Shown here: positions 8,862-17,001 of the stretch, piece by piece | How the letters are laid out: each line of letters starts with the position of its first letter | Numbering within the stretch: the stretch's first letter is position 1 | NCBI GenBank assembly: GCA_036676195.1 | Contig: JAKFDK010000138.1 | Coordinates: forward strand, 1-54,513 | Origin: JAKFDK01 sp036676195 | GTDB lineage: Bacteria > Bacillota > Sulfobacillia > Symbiobacteriales > ZC4RG38 | Length of the DNA: 54,513 nt | Direction of reading: 5' to 3' | Notes under the pieces: generated by a model | Told to the model about the DNA's origin: nothing | The model's database searches: none | What the model saw: only the letters and a program-made list of their open reading frames with translations | Program-made: the position numbers and the translations under genes

Positions 8862-10751
8862 ATGAAAAAGCTGTTCGGTAACATGCGCGTGGTAACCAAG
8901 CTCTTTCTCTCTGCCGGGGTGGCACTGGCGATGCTGTTCGTCACGGGTGGGTTTTCGTATTTCACCATGAAGCAAATGGCTGCCGGGGCTGCGGCGTTAT
9001 ACCACGAGCGGACCGTGTCCATTCAGCAGCTTGGACAGGTGAACGACCTTGCTCACCGGATCTGGGCCGGGATGGTGAAACAGACCATTGCTCCGAGTTC
9101 GGCCGAGAAGCGGAAACAGGAAGAGACCGTTGCTCAGTTGGAACAGCAACTGCAGGGGGTACTGACCCAGTACGCGGGGGGCCACCTGGACTCGGAGGAA
9201 CAGGCAGGTCTGGCCAGGTTCAGGGAAGGCTGGGACCGTTACGTGCAGGCCAGGGGCAACGTGCTGGAAGCCAGCAGCGCCGGGGAAGCGCGGGCAGCCC
9301 AGTTAATGATTTATTCAGGCAAGGGTGGCGCCGCCTTTGATGAAGCCATTGTCACTTTGGCTCAACTGGTCGAATTGAATCAGAGGGTAGCGTCCCGGCT
9401 CAATGACGAAATCAGCCGCTCCATGCAGCAGGGCATGCTGATCAGTGCGGTCATCGTGCTCGTGGCTATGGTAGTTTCCGGACTGGTCAGCCGGGGTGTG
9501 GGCAAGTCGATTACCGTTCCCCTGGGTCTGGTGGCCGGGGCGGCCGACCGGCTGGCCGCCGGTGATCTGACCGTAGGGGCACTTCAGATGGACAAACGCG
9601 ACGAAATTGGCCAGATGAGTGTGGCCTTTAATCAGATGATGCGCAATTTGCGTGGGCTGATCCAGCACGTGTCGGTGGAAACCAGATCGGTTCTGTCTTC
9701 AGCCGACGAACTTTCGGCTGCCTCTAATCAGGCGGCCAAGGCTGCAGACAGCGCGACGCGGGCGGTGGGTCAGGTCTCGGCAGGTGCCACCGAACAGGCG
9801 AGGTCAGCCGACGAGGTGAACCGCACGATCGAACAGCTTCAGCTTACGATTCAGGAAATCGCCCAGGGCGCCGGCCAGTCGGCGGCGGAGGTGCAGAGGT
9901 CGTCGCAATTGTTGATGCAAATGGTCGCCGGCCTGGAAGCCGTGGCCGCCAACGCCGCCGCCGCCGAAACTGGATCTAACCAGGCCGCGCAGACAGCGCA
10001 CAGTGGCGTCGCGGTGGTGGAGCGAACCGGCGAACGGATGGAACGCATCCGGCGGGCGGTGGGCGATTCGTCGGCCCGCATGGCTGACCTGCAACAGTTG
10101 TCGGCACAGATTGGGGCCATTACCGAGGTCATTACCGAGATTGCGGACCAAACGAACCTGCTGGCCCTGAACGCAGCCATCGAAGCGGCCCGGGCGGGGG
10201 ACCACGGTCGCGGCTTTGCGGTGGTGGCGGAGGAGGTGCGCAAGCTGGCGGAACGCTCCGCCCATTCGGCCAGAGAGATTGCCACCCTGATCGACAATAT
10301 TCAGGGCAGCACCCGTCAGGCGGTGCAGGCGATGGCAGTTGGCATGGCTGAAGTGGAGGGCGGAAGCAGCCTGGCGGTGGAAGCCGGGCGTTCTCTGCAG
10401 GAGATTCTGCAGGCGGTGTCTGCCGCCGCGTCCGGGGTAGAGGGAATCGCCCGGGCTGCCGCCACACTGCAGGCTGATGCCCGCAGCGTTGTACAAGCTT
10501 TTGACCATATGGCGGCGGTAACGGAGGAATACACAGCCGCAACCGAGGAGATGACGGCCGGTGCTGCCGAGGTGGCACACCTGGTTGAGCAAATTGCCCG
10601 GGTAGCCGGTGAAAACGCCGCCGCTTCGGCTGAAGTTTCCGCGGCCATGGCCGGAACGAGTGCTTCGGCGCGGGAGGTGGCTGCTTCGGCCCAGGGCTTG
10701 GCCCGGATTGCCCACCATCTGCAGGAGCAGATGATCCAGTTTACCGTTTAG
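8862..10751 (+). CDS. Methyl-accepting chemotaxis protein (4-helix-bundle sensor)
   Basis: A 629-residue chemoreceptor. The first membrane helix spans about residues 14-34. The extracytoplasmic segment to about residue 185 is helical, resembling a four-helix-bundle sensor, and the second membrane helix is near residues 190-212. A HAMP domain follows (PLGLVAGAADRLAAGDL to EIGQMSVAFNQM), then a long coiled signalling domain whose hairpin tip reads EITEIADQTNLLALNAAIEAA, the highly conserved receptor core. GGAACGGAGGAGG upstream of ATG 8862 fixes the start. No che or flagellar structural genes are nearby, so it is an orphan receptor whose ligand is unknown. Confidence 0.93.
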   Translation: MKKLFGNMRVVTKLFLSAGVALAMLFVTGGFSYFTMKQMAAGAAALYHERTVSIQQLGQVNDLAHRIWAGMVKQTIAPSSAEKRKQEETVAQLEQQLQGVLTQYAGGHLDSEEQAGLARFREGWDRYVQARGNVLEASSAGEARAAQLMIYSGKGGAAFDEAIVTLAQLVELNQRVASRLNDEISRSMQQGMLISAVIVLVAMVVSGLVSRGVGKSITVPLGLVAGAADRLAAGDLTVGALQMDKRDEIGQMSVAFNQMMRNLRGLIQHVSVETRSVLSSADELSAASNQAAKAADSATRAVGQVSAGATEQARSADEVNRTIEQLQLTIQEIAQGAGQSAAEVQRSSQLLMQMVAGLEAVAANAAAAETGSNQAAQTAHSGVAVVERTGERMERIRRAVGDSSARMADLQQLSAQIGAITEVITEIADQTNLLALNAAIEAARAGDHGRGFAVVAEEVRKLAERSAHSAREIATLIDNIQGSTRQAVQAMAVGMAEVEGGSSLAVEAGRSLQEILQAVSAAASGVEGIARAAATLQADARSVVQAFDHMAAVTEEYTAATEEMTAGAAEVAHLVEQIARVAGENAAASAEVSAAMAGTSASAREVAASAQGLARIAHHLQEQMIQFTV

Positions 10752-10760
10752 GCGATGGCC

Positions 10761-10801
10761 GCGCCGTAACAGCCCCGCAAGCTGCGGGGCTGTTACGGCG
10801 C
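10761..10801. terminator. Bidirectional terminator between chemoreceptor and GH57 gene
   Basis: A perfect 19-bp inverted repeat (10761-10779 with 10783-10801) around an AGC loop separates the convergent chemoreceptor and GH57 genes. There is no clear T-run, so function is inferred from symmetry, strength and position. Confidence 0.7.
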
Positions 10802-10804
10802 GCC

Positions 10805-12394
10805 TCAGTCGGCGAACATGGCCGGATCGAGTTCGGGAAAGCAGTTGTCTGCGCCCTGAATCGCCCGCAGCCAGGGCTCATCCGGGGCCTGCCCGGCCGT
10901 GAGTCGCTCATGAATACGGTGGAATCGGCCCAGATGTGCGGTGATCCGCCGCCGAGCGTAATCCACCTGGGTGCCGCTGTGGAGAATGAACGGCCAGTCG
11001 CTTGCCTGGGCCAGCAGCAATTCTCGCCCGGCCTGGCGCAGGGCCTGGCCCGCCGGACTGGTCGCCGATGCCTCGCCATGTTGCCGGACCAGGCCGGCCA
11101 TGCGCCGGCTGGCGTGGTGGATATGTCGCCAGACCCAGTGGTTGTCGCCGTTCAGCCAGTAATCATAGTAGCCGGCATTCCCCCAGGAACTGGCCGCGGG
11201 CTGAACCGAATTCGCGGCACCATACCGCCGCAGATATTCCGACGGTGTGACCAGGGCGTACTCGCCGTTGGCGGCGGTCTGGCGGGCTACCTGTTCCAGC
11301 CAGTGGGGACCTTCGAACCACCAGTGGCCGAACAGTTCGGCGTCATACGGTGCCACCACCAGCGGCGGGCGCTTCATACCGGCCGCCAGGGCGCCGATCT
11401 GGCGGTTGCGGCACCACACGAAATGACTGGCGTGCCGGGCGGCTGTGGCGGTGGCCACGGCGGGGTTGTAAAGTTCCTTGTGGGCGCCGGGGCCGGTCAC
11501 CCGGTAATACTTCAGCCCAGTGGCTACCCGGCAGCCGCTTGGGTGCTGGTGCGGTCCCAGTTGTTGCGGGTCCAGGTCAAAACCAATGTCACGGTAATAC
11601 TCCCGGTAGGCATAATCGCCCGGATAGCCTTCCTTGTTGCTCCAGACCTGCCGTGACGTCTCCGGGTCCCGGGCAAACATGTCCACCCCGGCGGCGGACC
11701 GGATCGGGGCGTAAACACCGTGATCCGGCGCCGGTCTGGCATCGAGCAAGCCGTGGGTTTCCAGGCAGGTGTAGCGGATGCCCTGATCCGCCAGTACCTG
11801 CTCCACCCCGGGGTAATACCCGCATTCGGGCAGCCAGAAGCCCTGGGGCGATTCCCCGAACACCCGGCGGAATTCAGCCACAGCCACGGCAACCTGGGCC
11901 TTTACAGCCGTCTGTGCCGGTGCCAGTAAGGGCAGGAAACCATGGCTGGCCCCGGTGGTTAACAGTTCCAACCGGCCCTCGCCCTGGTGCCGGTGCAGGG
12001 CGCCGGGCAGGTTGCCGTTGATCTCTTCCCACTGCCGGGAGCGCCGGTCCAGCAGGTGCTGGTACATCCGGGCCACTTCGTGCTCCGGGGCATGGTGAGA
12101 CGTACGCCTGACCTCCAGGTCCGCCAGCTCCTGCATGTGGTTCAGGTGCTGCCGGTATTGGCCCAGCAGCAACGGATCGGTGAGCATGTTCAACAGGGTG
12201 GGGCTGAGTGACAGCGCCACCTGAAAGGGAACCCGGTCCCGACTGAGATTGTCCAGCACTTCTGCCAGGGGCAGATAGCACTCGGTGATGGCCTCAAAGA
12301 GCCAGCGTTGCTCCAGGGCGTTGGGATCCTCCGGGTGCCGAACGTATGGCAGATGTGCATGCAGAACCAGCGCCACGTAGCCTCGGGGTTCCAA
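10805..12394 (-). CDS. GH57 family 1,4-alpha-glucan branching-type enzyme (DUF1957)
   Basis: A 529-residue cytoplasmic enzyme of glycoside hydrolase family 57. The N-terminal LVLHAHLPYVRHPE motif is family region 1. WLPECGYYPG carries the expected nucleophile glutamate and PYDAELFGHWWFEGP the expected acid/base aspartate. The C-terminus has the DUF1957-type helical region (NDNHW and DNCFPELD end). Family members of this size form alpha-1,6 branches in glycogen. The TTG at 12394 is chosen because GGAGGTGG lies just upstream and the family starts right before region 1; an open extension to 12625 would overlap the upstream gene. It follows the DUF4912 gene by 65 bases, so the two probably form one operon. 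Confidence 0.85.
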   Translation of the reverse strand: MEPRGYVALVLHAHLPYVRHPEDPNALEQRWLFEAITECYLPLAEVLDNLSRDRVPFQVALSLSPTLLNMLTDPLLLGQYRQHLNHMQELADLEVRRTSHHAPEHEVARMYQHLLDRRSRQWEEINGNLPGALHRHQGEGRLELLTTGASHGFLPLLAPAQTAVKAQVAVAVAEFRRVFGESPQGFWLPECGYYPGVEQVLADQGIRYTCLETHGLLDARPAPDHGVYAPIRSAAGVDMFARDPETSRQVWSNKEGYPGDYAYREYYRDIGFDLDPQQLGPHQHPSGCRVATGLKYYRVTGPGAHKELYNPAVATATAARHASHFVWCRNRQIGALAAGMKRPPLVVAPYDAELFGHWWFEGPHWLEQVARQTAANGEYALVTPSEYLRRYGAANSVQPAASSWGNAGYYDYWLNGDNHWVWRHIHHASRRMAGLVRQHGEASATSPAGQALRQAGRELLLAQASDWPFILHSGTQVDYARRRITAHLGRFHRIHERLTAGQAPDEPWLRAIQGADNCFPELDPAMFAD

Positions 12395-12459
12395 GCAGCC
12401 ACCTCCAGCCCAGATCGGAGCCATGTGTGGTCGGCAGCGACCGAGTGCGGATGGCCGGC

Positions 12460-13506
12460 TCAGGCGCGGGCCCCTGGCGACCAGCCGCCGGCGCCGAGCG
12501 GGGTTACACCGGCCCAGGGCGTTTGCAGCGGCGCCGAGCGGGCGAGGGGCAGCCATTGCCCGGCACTGTCCACCCGTCCCAGTTCCGCAGCATATTCGTG
12601 CCCGTGGTGGGGCAGATCCAACCACCAGTGGTCGTGCAGTTCACCGACCTCATACTGGGCGCAGAGGGCGTCGCAGGTCAGATCGTAGATGCGCAGGGCC
12701 CGGCGGCTGCTTGCCAGCACCGGTGCAGGCAGGCGCCCTTCTGCGCCGCCACCCAGTTCCCAGTACGCATAACCCCGACCGGGAGCGGTTGGGAGCAGCA
12801 CCACTTCATCCACATCATAGCCGGCCGGTGGTGCGGCCGAATCCTGCAGCGGCGCCCAGTGGTCGCGGTCTTCGGCGGCGCCGTCGGATTTCGCCTGGTG
12901 GCCCGGATCCTGGTTGCCCTGTCCGGGGTGCGACGGGGTCGGGCCGGTCCGCATCCGGGCGGCAAGATCGATCACCCGGTGACGCAGTTGTTCCCGGGGC
13001 GTCTGGCCCGCTCCGGCCTGCTCCTTGTGGGTGCCTACATAGGGCGCGGTACGGAACGGATAGGCCAGTTCCGCTGCGGCTTCCATATGGGTGCCTGCGG
13101 CGGACGGGCGCAGCGGACCCCTGGCCCCGTCACCGGTGTCACCGGTCGCCCCGGCGACGATTTCCTCTTCATACACCGGCGTCCGGCCGGGGATGTTAGC
13201 CGGTACCCCGGCGTCTCCGGGGGCATCGGCCGTTACCCGCTGGGTACGCTCCTGCAGCGCGGCGCCGGCCACGTCCATGCCCTGGCCCTTACCCTCGTGG
13301 TGAATCACATACGACTCGGGCGGGTTCACGTTCGTCTGATCCGGACCCAGCACGGCCTGGTGACCGGGACCGTCGTCTGCGCGGGTTGGCTTGACCAGAA
13401 GGTCGCCCTTGCCCAGGGGAGCGGGGCGGCGCCGTCCGGGGCCGGTGAACATGCGGTAAAGAATCGCCAGCGCCGCCAGAAAGAACAGCAGGCCCCAGAA
13501 CCACAT
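12460..13506 (-). CDS. DUF4912 domain protein with N-terminal membrane anchor
   Basis: A 348-residue protein. The N-terminus starts with a membrane helix (residues 2-18). A long, probably disordered, Gly/Pro/Thr-rich segment follows (about 25-205). The last 130 residues form a DUF4912-like domain with the typical signature: GYAYWELG, LRIYDLTCD, HDHWWLDLPHHGHEYAAELG and LARSAPLQTP. DUF4912 proteins in spore formers are often encoded next to GH57 branching enzymes, as here, and have been linked to carbohydrate or envelope functions, but no activity is established to my knowledge. ATG 13506 with GGAGG ten bases upstream fits better than the open extension to 13569. Confidence 0.75.
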   Translation of the reverse strand: MWFWGLLFFLAALAILYRMFTGPGRRRPAPLGKGDLLVKPTRADDGPGHQAVLGPDQTNVNPPESYVIHHEGKGQGMDVAGAALQERTQRVTADAPGDAGVPANIPGRTPVYEEEIVAGATGDTGDGARGPLRPSAAGTHMEAAAELAYPFRTAPYVGTHKEQAGAGQTPREQLRHRVIDLAARMRTGPTPSHPGQGNQDPGHQAKSDGAAEDRDHWAPLQDSAAPPAGYDVDEVVLLPTAPGRGYAYWELGGGAEGRLPAPVLASSRRALRIYDLTCDALCAQYEVGELHDHWWLDLPHHGHEYAAELGRVDSAGQWLPLARSAPLQTPWAGVTPLGAGGWSPGARA

Positions 13507-13658
13507 GCCAGAATCAGCCTCCGTAGAGCAATGGTAAGGGTTAGTCTGGCGTTGGCATGCCGGGAACATGCGGCAGTCCGGCTGATAGCCAGAAACTTCC
13601 GGTCATCCAGTAGATACCGCTCGCCAGCCTTGACAGGCCCCCTTCCGTACCCTCGTAG

Positions 13659-13671
13659 ATCATACTATGAT
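13659..13671. promoter_or_regulatory. Palindrome in the DUF4912/argF intergenic region
   Basis: ATCATA and TATGAT form a perfect inverted repeat around one base. It lies in the 332-bp divergent region between the DUF4912 and argF genes, 153 bases from the DUF4912 start. It could be an operator or part of a minus-strand promoter; nothing confirms either. Confidence 0.3.
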
Positions 13672-13750
13672 ACCCCTATGGCTTTTTAGGCTTTGGCGGC
13701 TTTGGGCAGGGGCGCGCCTCCGGTTCAGGCGGCGGGGGTTCAGATCTGCT

Positions 13751-13764
13751 TGCATACATATGCG
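13751..13764. promoter_or_regulatory. ARG-box-like operator 1 upstream of argF
   Basis: TGCATACATATGCG contains the perfect palindrome GCATA-CA-TATGC and matches 10 of 14 positions of the ArgR/AhrC box core (TGAAT, four A/T, ATTCA) as I recall it. It lies 32 bp, about three helical turns, upstream of box 2, the spacing expected for a hexameric arginine repressor bound to two sites. Confidence 0.55.
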
Positions 13765-13774
13765 GATAAAACCC

Positions 13775-13803
13775 TTGCCGTATGAATAATTATGCGATAC
13801 CAT
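13775..13803 (+). promoter_or_regulatory. Putative argF promoter
   Basis: TTGCCG (13775-13780), a 17-base spacer and TACCAT (13798-13803) form a moderate sigma-A-type promoter 36 bases before the argF start. ARG-box-like element 2 sits inside the spacer, which would let a bound repressor block RNA polymerase. Confidence 0.5.
13783..13796. promoter_or_regulatory. ARG-box-like operator 2 upstream of argF
   Basis: TGAATAATTATGCG matches 12 of 14 positions of the arginine-repressor box core. It overlaps the spacer of the predicted argF promoter, as expected for arginine repression of a biosynthetic ornithine carbamoyltransferase. Confidence 0.65.
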
Positions 13804-13838
13804 AAGAGAGATACAGGTGACGCAGGAGGAATCGCCCC

Positions 13839-14846
13839 ATGTCTGCACCGGTGCCGCTACACCAGACGGCCGACTCCCTCTCCCTTGACCGGGTTCAGAC
13901 CCTGGCTGCGCGGTTTGCGCTCAAGGGTCGGGACTTCATCTCGCTCCACGATTGGAGCCGGGAAGAGCTGGCGGTGGCCCTGCATACGGCCCGGGACCTG
14001 AAGGCCCGGCAGAAGGCGGGCATGATTGATCAGCCACTGAAGGGCAAGTCCCTGGGCATGATTTTTGCCAAGTCATCCACCCGTACCCGGGTTTCCTTTG
14101 AGGTGGGCATGTTCCAGCTCGGCGGGCAGGCTCTGTTCCTGAGCCCTACCGACATCCAGTTGGGGCGCGGGGAGACGGTGGCTGATACCGCCAGGGTGCT
14201 GTCCCGTTACGTGGACGGCATTATGATTCGCACGTACAGCCACGATGAAGTTCGGGAACTCGCCCGTTGGGCTGAGTGCCCGGTGATCAATGGGCTGACT
14301 GACCGTGAGCATCCCTGCCAGGTACTGGCCGACCTGCTCACCATTGTGGAGAAAAAGGGGCGCCTGACCGGTCTGCGTCTGGCGTATGTGGGCGACGGCA
14401 ACAACATGGCCCACAGCCTGCTGCATGGCGGTGCCAAGTTTGGCATGCACGTGGTGGTTGGCTGCCCCGAGGGCTACCAGCCCGACCCTGACGTGGTAGC
14501 CGAGGCGCGGGCCGACGCGGCTTTGTCCGGCGGTACGGTGACGGTGGTGCATGACCCGGCTGAGGCCGTACGGGCAGCCGATGTGGTGTACACCGATGTC
14601 TGGGCCAGCATGGGTCAGGAAAAAGAGCACGCAGCACGGGTGCAGGCCTTCCGGGGCTGGTCTGTGGATGAAAAGCTCATGGCTCTGGCCCACCCGGAAG
14701 TGATCTTTATGCATTGCCTGCCCGCCCATCGGGGGGAAGAGGTCAGCGCCGGCGTGATCGACGGTCCCAGGTCGGTCGTCTGGGAAGAAGCCGAAAACCG
14801 GTTGCATGCTCAGAAAGCTGTGATGGTGCTGGTTATGGACAGGTAA
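13839..14846 (+). CDS. argF: Ornithine carbamoyltransferase
   Basis: A 335-residue cytoplasmic enzyme that makes citrulline from ornithine and carbamoyl phosphate in arginine biosynthesis. The carbamoyl-phosphate loop SSTRTR (near residue 78), the HPCQ motif and the ornithine-side FMHCLPAHRG motif near residue 290 are intact. GCAGGAGG nine bases upstream of ATG 13839 sets the start; the N-terminus carries about 20 extra residues before LKGRDFISL. Tandem ARG-box-like sites in the promoter support a biosynthetic role rather than arginine deiminase catabolism. No other arginine genes are adjacent, so it is an isolated regulon member. Confidence 0.95.
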   Translation: MSAPVPLHQTADSLSLDRVQTLAARFALKGRDFISLHDWSREELAVALHTARDLKARQKAGMIDQPLKGKSLGMIFAKSSTRTRVSFEVGMFQLGGQALFLSPTDIQLGRGETVADTARVLSRYVDGIMIRTYSHDEVRELARWAECPVINGLTDREHPCQVLADLLTIVEKKGRLTGLRLAYVGDGNNMAHSLLHGGAKFGMHVVVGCPEGYQPDPDVVAEARADAALSGGTVTVVHDPAEAVRAADVVYTDVWASMGQEKEHAARVQAFRGWSVDEKLMALAHPEVIFMHCLPAHRGEEVSAGVIDGPRSVVWEEAENRLHAQKAVMVLVMDR

Positions 14847-14868
14847 GTCGGTCGACCCTTGTGCGCAA

Positions 14869-14892
14869 AACCCCGGGGGTAGCCCCGGGGTT
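14869..14892 (+). terminator. Terminator after argF
   Basis: AACCCCGGGG and CCCCGGGGTT form a perfect 10-bp stem around GTAG, 22 bases after the argF stop. Only a short TTTT occurs further on (14901-14904). Confidence 0.6.
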
Positions 14893-15019
14893 GGCGGCCG
14901 TTTTGAAACTATGCCCGGCGGATGCTGGAATCGCGCCGGGTCGGCCAACTTCCCGGAATTTGCTGTTTCATGGTTGGGTAGAGATAATTTGGTCGCTCGG
15001 GAGTATACCGGTGCGAATT

Positions 15020-15048
15020 CCCTCCCAAGTCACTCCCATTTGGGAGGG
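15020..15048. other. Hairpin in the leader region of the NYN gene
   Basis: The 311 bases between the argF terminator and the NYN gene hold no convincing ORF. They contain CCCTCCCAA and TTGGGAGGG as a perfect 9-bp inverted repeat with an 11-base loop, about 155 bases upstream of the NYN start. No T-run follows, so a terminator is unlikely; an operator or leader structure is possible. I match it to no known riboswitch. Confidence 0.35.
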
Positions 15049-15203
15049 TAAAAGAATGTGGGTCTCGAATATTTGAGAGAGGGGCGAAGATTGTCACGCC
15101 AGTGTTTCCGGCGGCAGGGGGATGGGGGCCGGAACCAGCGCGCGGCGGTTACCTGGGCCGTAAAAGAAGGCTATTCAGGGTAAACCTATATGGAGGTACG
15201 GCC

Positions 15204-16805
15204 GTGGCCACGTGTGCACTGTTTATTGACTATGAAAACGTGTTCAAGAGCCTCCGCGGACAGAACCTACATGTAACACACAAGCAGCTTGCGGAAGTAT
15301 TTAAGGCCGAAGCTGCACGCCACGGAGAGGCTGTTTGTGCGCGCGCTTACGCCCCGTGGGATATCTTTCCCGAGGCCATGTCGATCTTCGACCGACATGA
15401 TATCAAACCTGAATATGTTGAGGGCGGACGCAAGGACAATGCCGACCTCGTCATGAGCCTGGCCATCCAGGAGTTTCTACGTATCCCCGGCCGGGATGCC
15501 GATGTCTTCATTCTAGTCACGGGCGACGGGGACTTTATGCACGTCATCCGCATTCTCCAGCAGGAGTCCAAGCGGGTCATCATGTGGGGGGTAGAGGGCT
15601 CCATTTCGTCGCGCCTGATGTATCGGGTGGCAGAAATGGTCAAAATCCAGGACCTTCTAGCCCGCCACGGCGTCATGCCTGCTCAGCCGGCCGGGGAGTT
15701 CACCACCCGCACAGGGTCCGACGTGACGGTCCACCGGGACATGGCGGTCAAGGCGCTGATTTTGCGGTCGGAGTCGGTTATGCTGGCCAAGGGATGGGTC
15801 CAGGTGCCCTTCCTGACTTTGATGCACGAGATGTCGATGAACACACTGTTTGGTGAAGACAGTGAACAGCGGCGTCTGCTCATCGTACGCTGTCTGGAAG
15901 CCGGCATCATGGAAACCAAGAAGCAGCCGAACCCGAAGCGGCCCGGCACGGATACGACATTTATTCTGCTCAAGAAGGATAATCTCACCGTCACCCATAC
16001 CCTTCAGAGCGTACAGCAGGTGGTCATGCACGTGCGCAAGGCTCTGGCCAATATGCTGGGCGCCACCTGGGTGGCCTACAGTTTGTTGGACAAAGCCCTG
16101 AGCCAGGACGAGTGTATGCCGCAGGGTATACAGGGTGAAGTCGAACGGCGCGCCTGGATCGACCTGTGTATTTCTGAGGGGATTTTAAGGTTGGAAAAAA
16201 GGGACAATCCAAAAAACCCGGACTTCCCGACCTCTGCCCTCTATCTCGTCGAAGATCATCCGCTGGTTCAGCAGGTGATCCCCGGCGAGGATATCACGCC
16301 CATGTTGCGCCGCCTGATCCTGATCATGGACCATTACCTCAACCGTACCGGTTACGGCTGGATGTCGATGGGGTTGTTGCGCCAGCAACTGGGAATGAAC
16401 GGCCAGCAGGAAATGGAACGGGCCATCCGTGTGGCCAACGAGACCGGTATTGTTGTGATTCGTCAGCAGCCGAACCAGTTTGGCAGCAGGCCTACCACGG
16501 GGGCTTATCTGCGCCAGGAGCAGGACATGGTGCGCGAGGTGCTGAGCGCGCGGGACGGTATTCTGACCGCCCTGGTGCGGATCTTTCAGAACCGGGACAT
16601 TGCCCCGGAGGAAGAAGTTCTCAACGCTCTGGAGGAGTGCCCGTCCTTCCCGGCGGATCCAGAGCTACGGGATGAGTGGCTGTATATCCTCAGCTCGCAT
16701 CAGATTCTGACCCGGGGCCAGACGGCTGAGTGTTACCCGGCTTTCATCCTGCAGAAGCAGCATCCCGTCATCGTGAAGCGGGTGCCCCAGGTCATTCCGA
16801 ACTGA
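15204..16805 (+). CDS. NYN-domain (PIN-like RNase) protein with four tandem C-terminal repeats
   Basis: A 533-residue soluble protein. Residues 1-150 form a NYN/LabA-type domain of the PIN nuclease superfamily. The acidic residues expected to bind metal are in FIDYENV, GGRKDNADL and VTGDGDF. The rest (about 175-525) consists of four diverged repeats of 80-95 residues. Each has two or three helices, then an E/S-x-GI-type helix end, a basic strand and an aromatic strand (TTFILL, SALYLV, TGAYLR, AFILQ), a pattern that suggests winged-helix modules. GTG 15204 follows TGGAGGTACGG. A role in RNA processing or degradation is inferred from the domain only. It is monocistronic, with its own terminator. 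Confidence 0.75.
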   Translation: MATCALFIDYENVFKSLRGQNLHVTHKQLAEVFKAEAARHGEAVCARAYAPWDIFPEAMSIFDRHDIKPEYVEGGRKDNADLVMSLAIQEFLRIPGRDADVFILVTGDGDFMHVIRILQQESKRVIMWGVEGSISSRLMYRVAEMVKIQDLLARHGVMPAQPAGEFTTRTGSDVTVHRDMAVKALILRSESVMLAKGWVQVPFLTLMHEMSMNTLFGEDSEQRRLLIVRCLEAGIMETKKQPNPKRPGTDTTFILLKKDNLTVTHTLQSVQQVVMHVRKALANMLGATWVAYSLLDKALSQDECMPQGIQGEVERRAWIDLCISEGILRLEKRDNPKNPDFPTSALYLVEDHPLVQQVIPGEDITPMLRRLILIMDHYLNRTGYGWMSMGLLRQQLGMNGQQEMERAIRVANETGIVVIRQQPNQFGSRPTTGAYLRQEQDMVREVLSARDGILTALVRIFQNRDIAPEEEVLNALEECPSFPADPELRDEWLYILSSHQILTRGQTAECYPAFILQKQHPVIVKRVPQVIPN

Positions 16806-16822
16806 TTACGGACGTGGTTTGC

Positions 16823-16858
16823 GGACCTGTCGTACCTGGCGGCGGGTCCTGATTTTTT
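16823..16858 (+). terminator. Intrinsic terminator after the NYN gene
   Basis: GGACCTGTCG pairs with CGGCGGGTCC (two G-U pairs) around a 7-base loop, followed by TGATTTTTT. Confidence 0.75.
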
Positions 16859-17001
16859 GGCATGATACGGGTCTTGCAATGGTCAGTGGGCAGGGTCTTT
16901 CCAAATTTGCAGTGGCACGTTTTACGGTGAGCAGCACTGGCCGTCCAGGAGCCGGGCTGCGGGTGTATCCGCGCTGCTACTGATGGAGGCATGGGGATCA
17001 C

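Noticed and set aside
12346..13689. 447-codon ORF on the plus strand.
   Set aside because: It is antisense to the DUF4912 and GH57 genes, is rich in Arg/Gly/Pro typical of GC-rich shadow frames, and has no SD or family motif.
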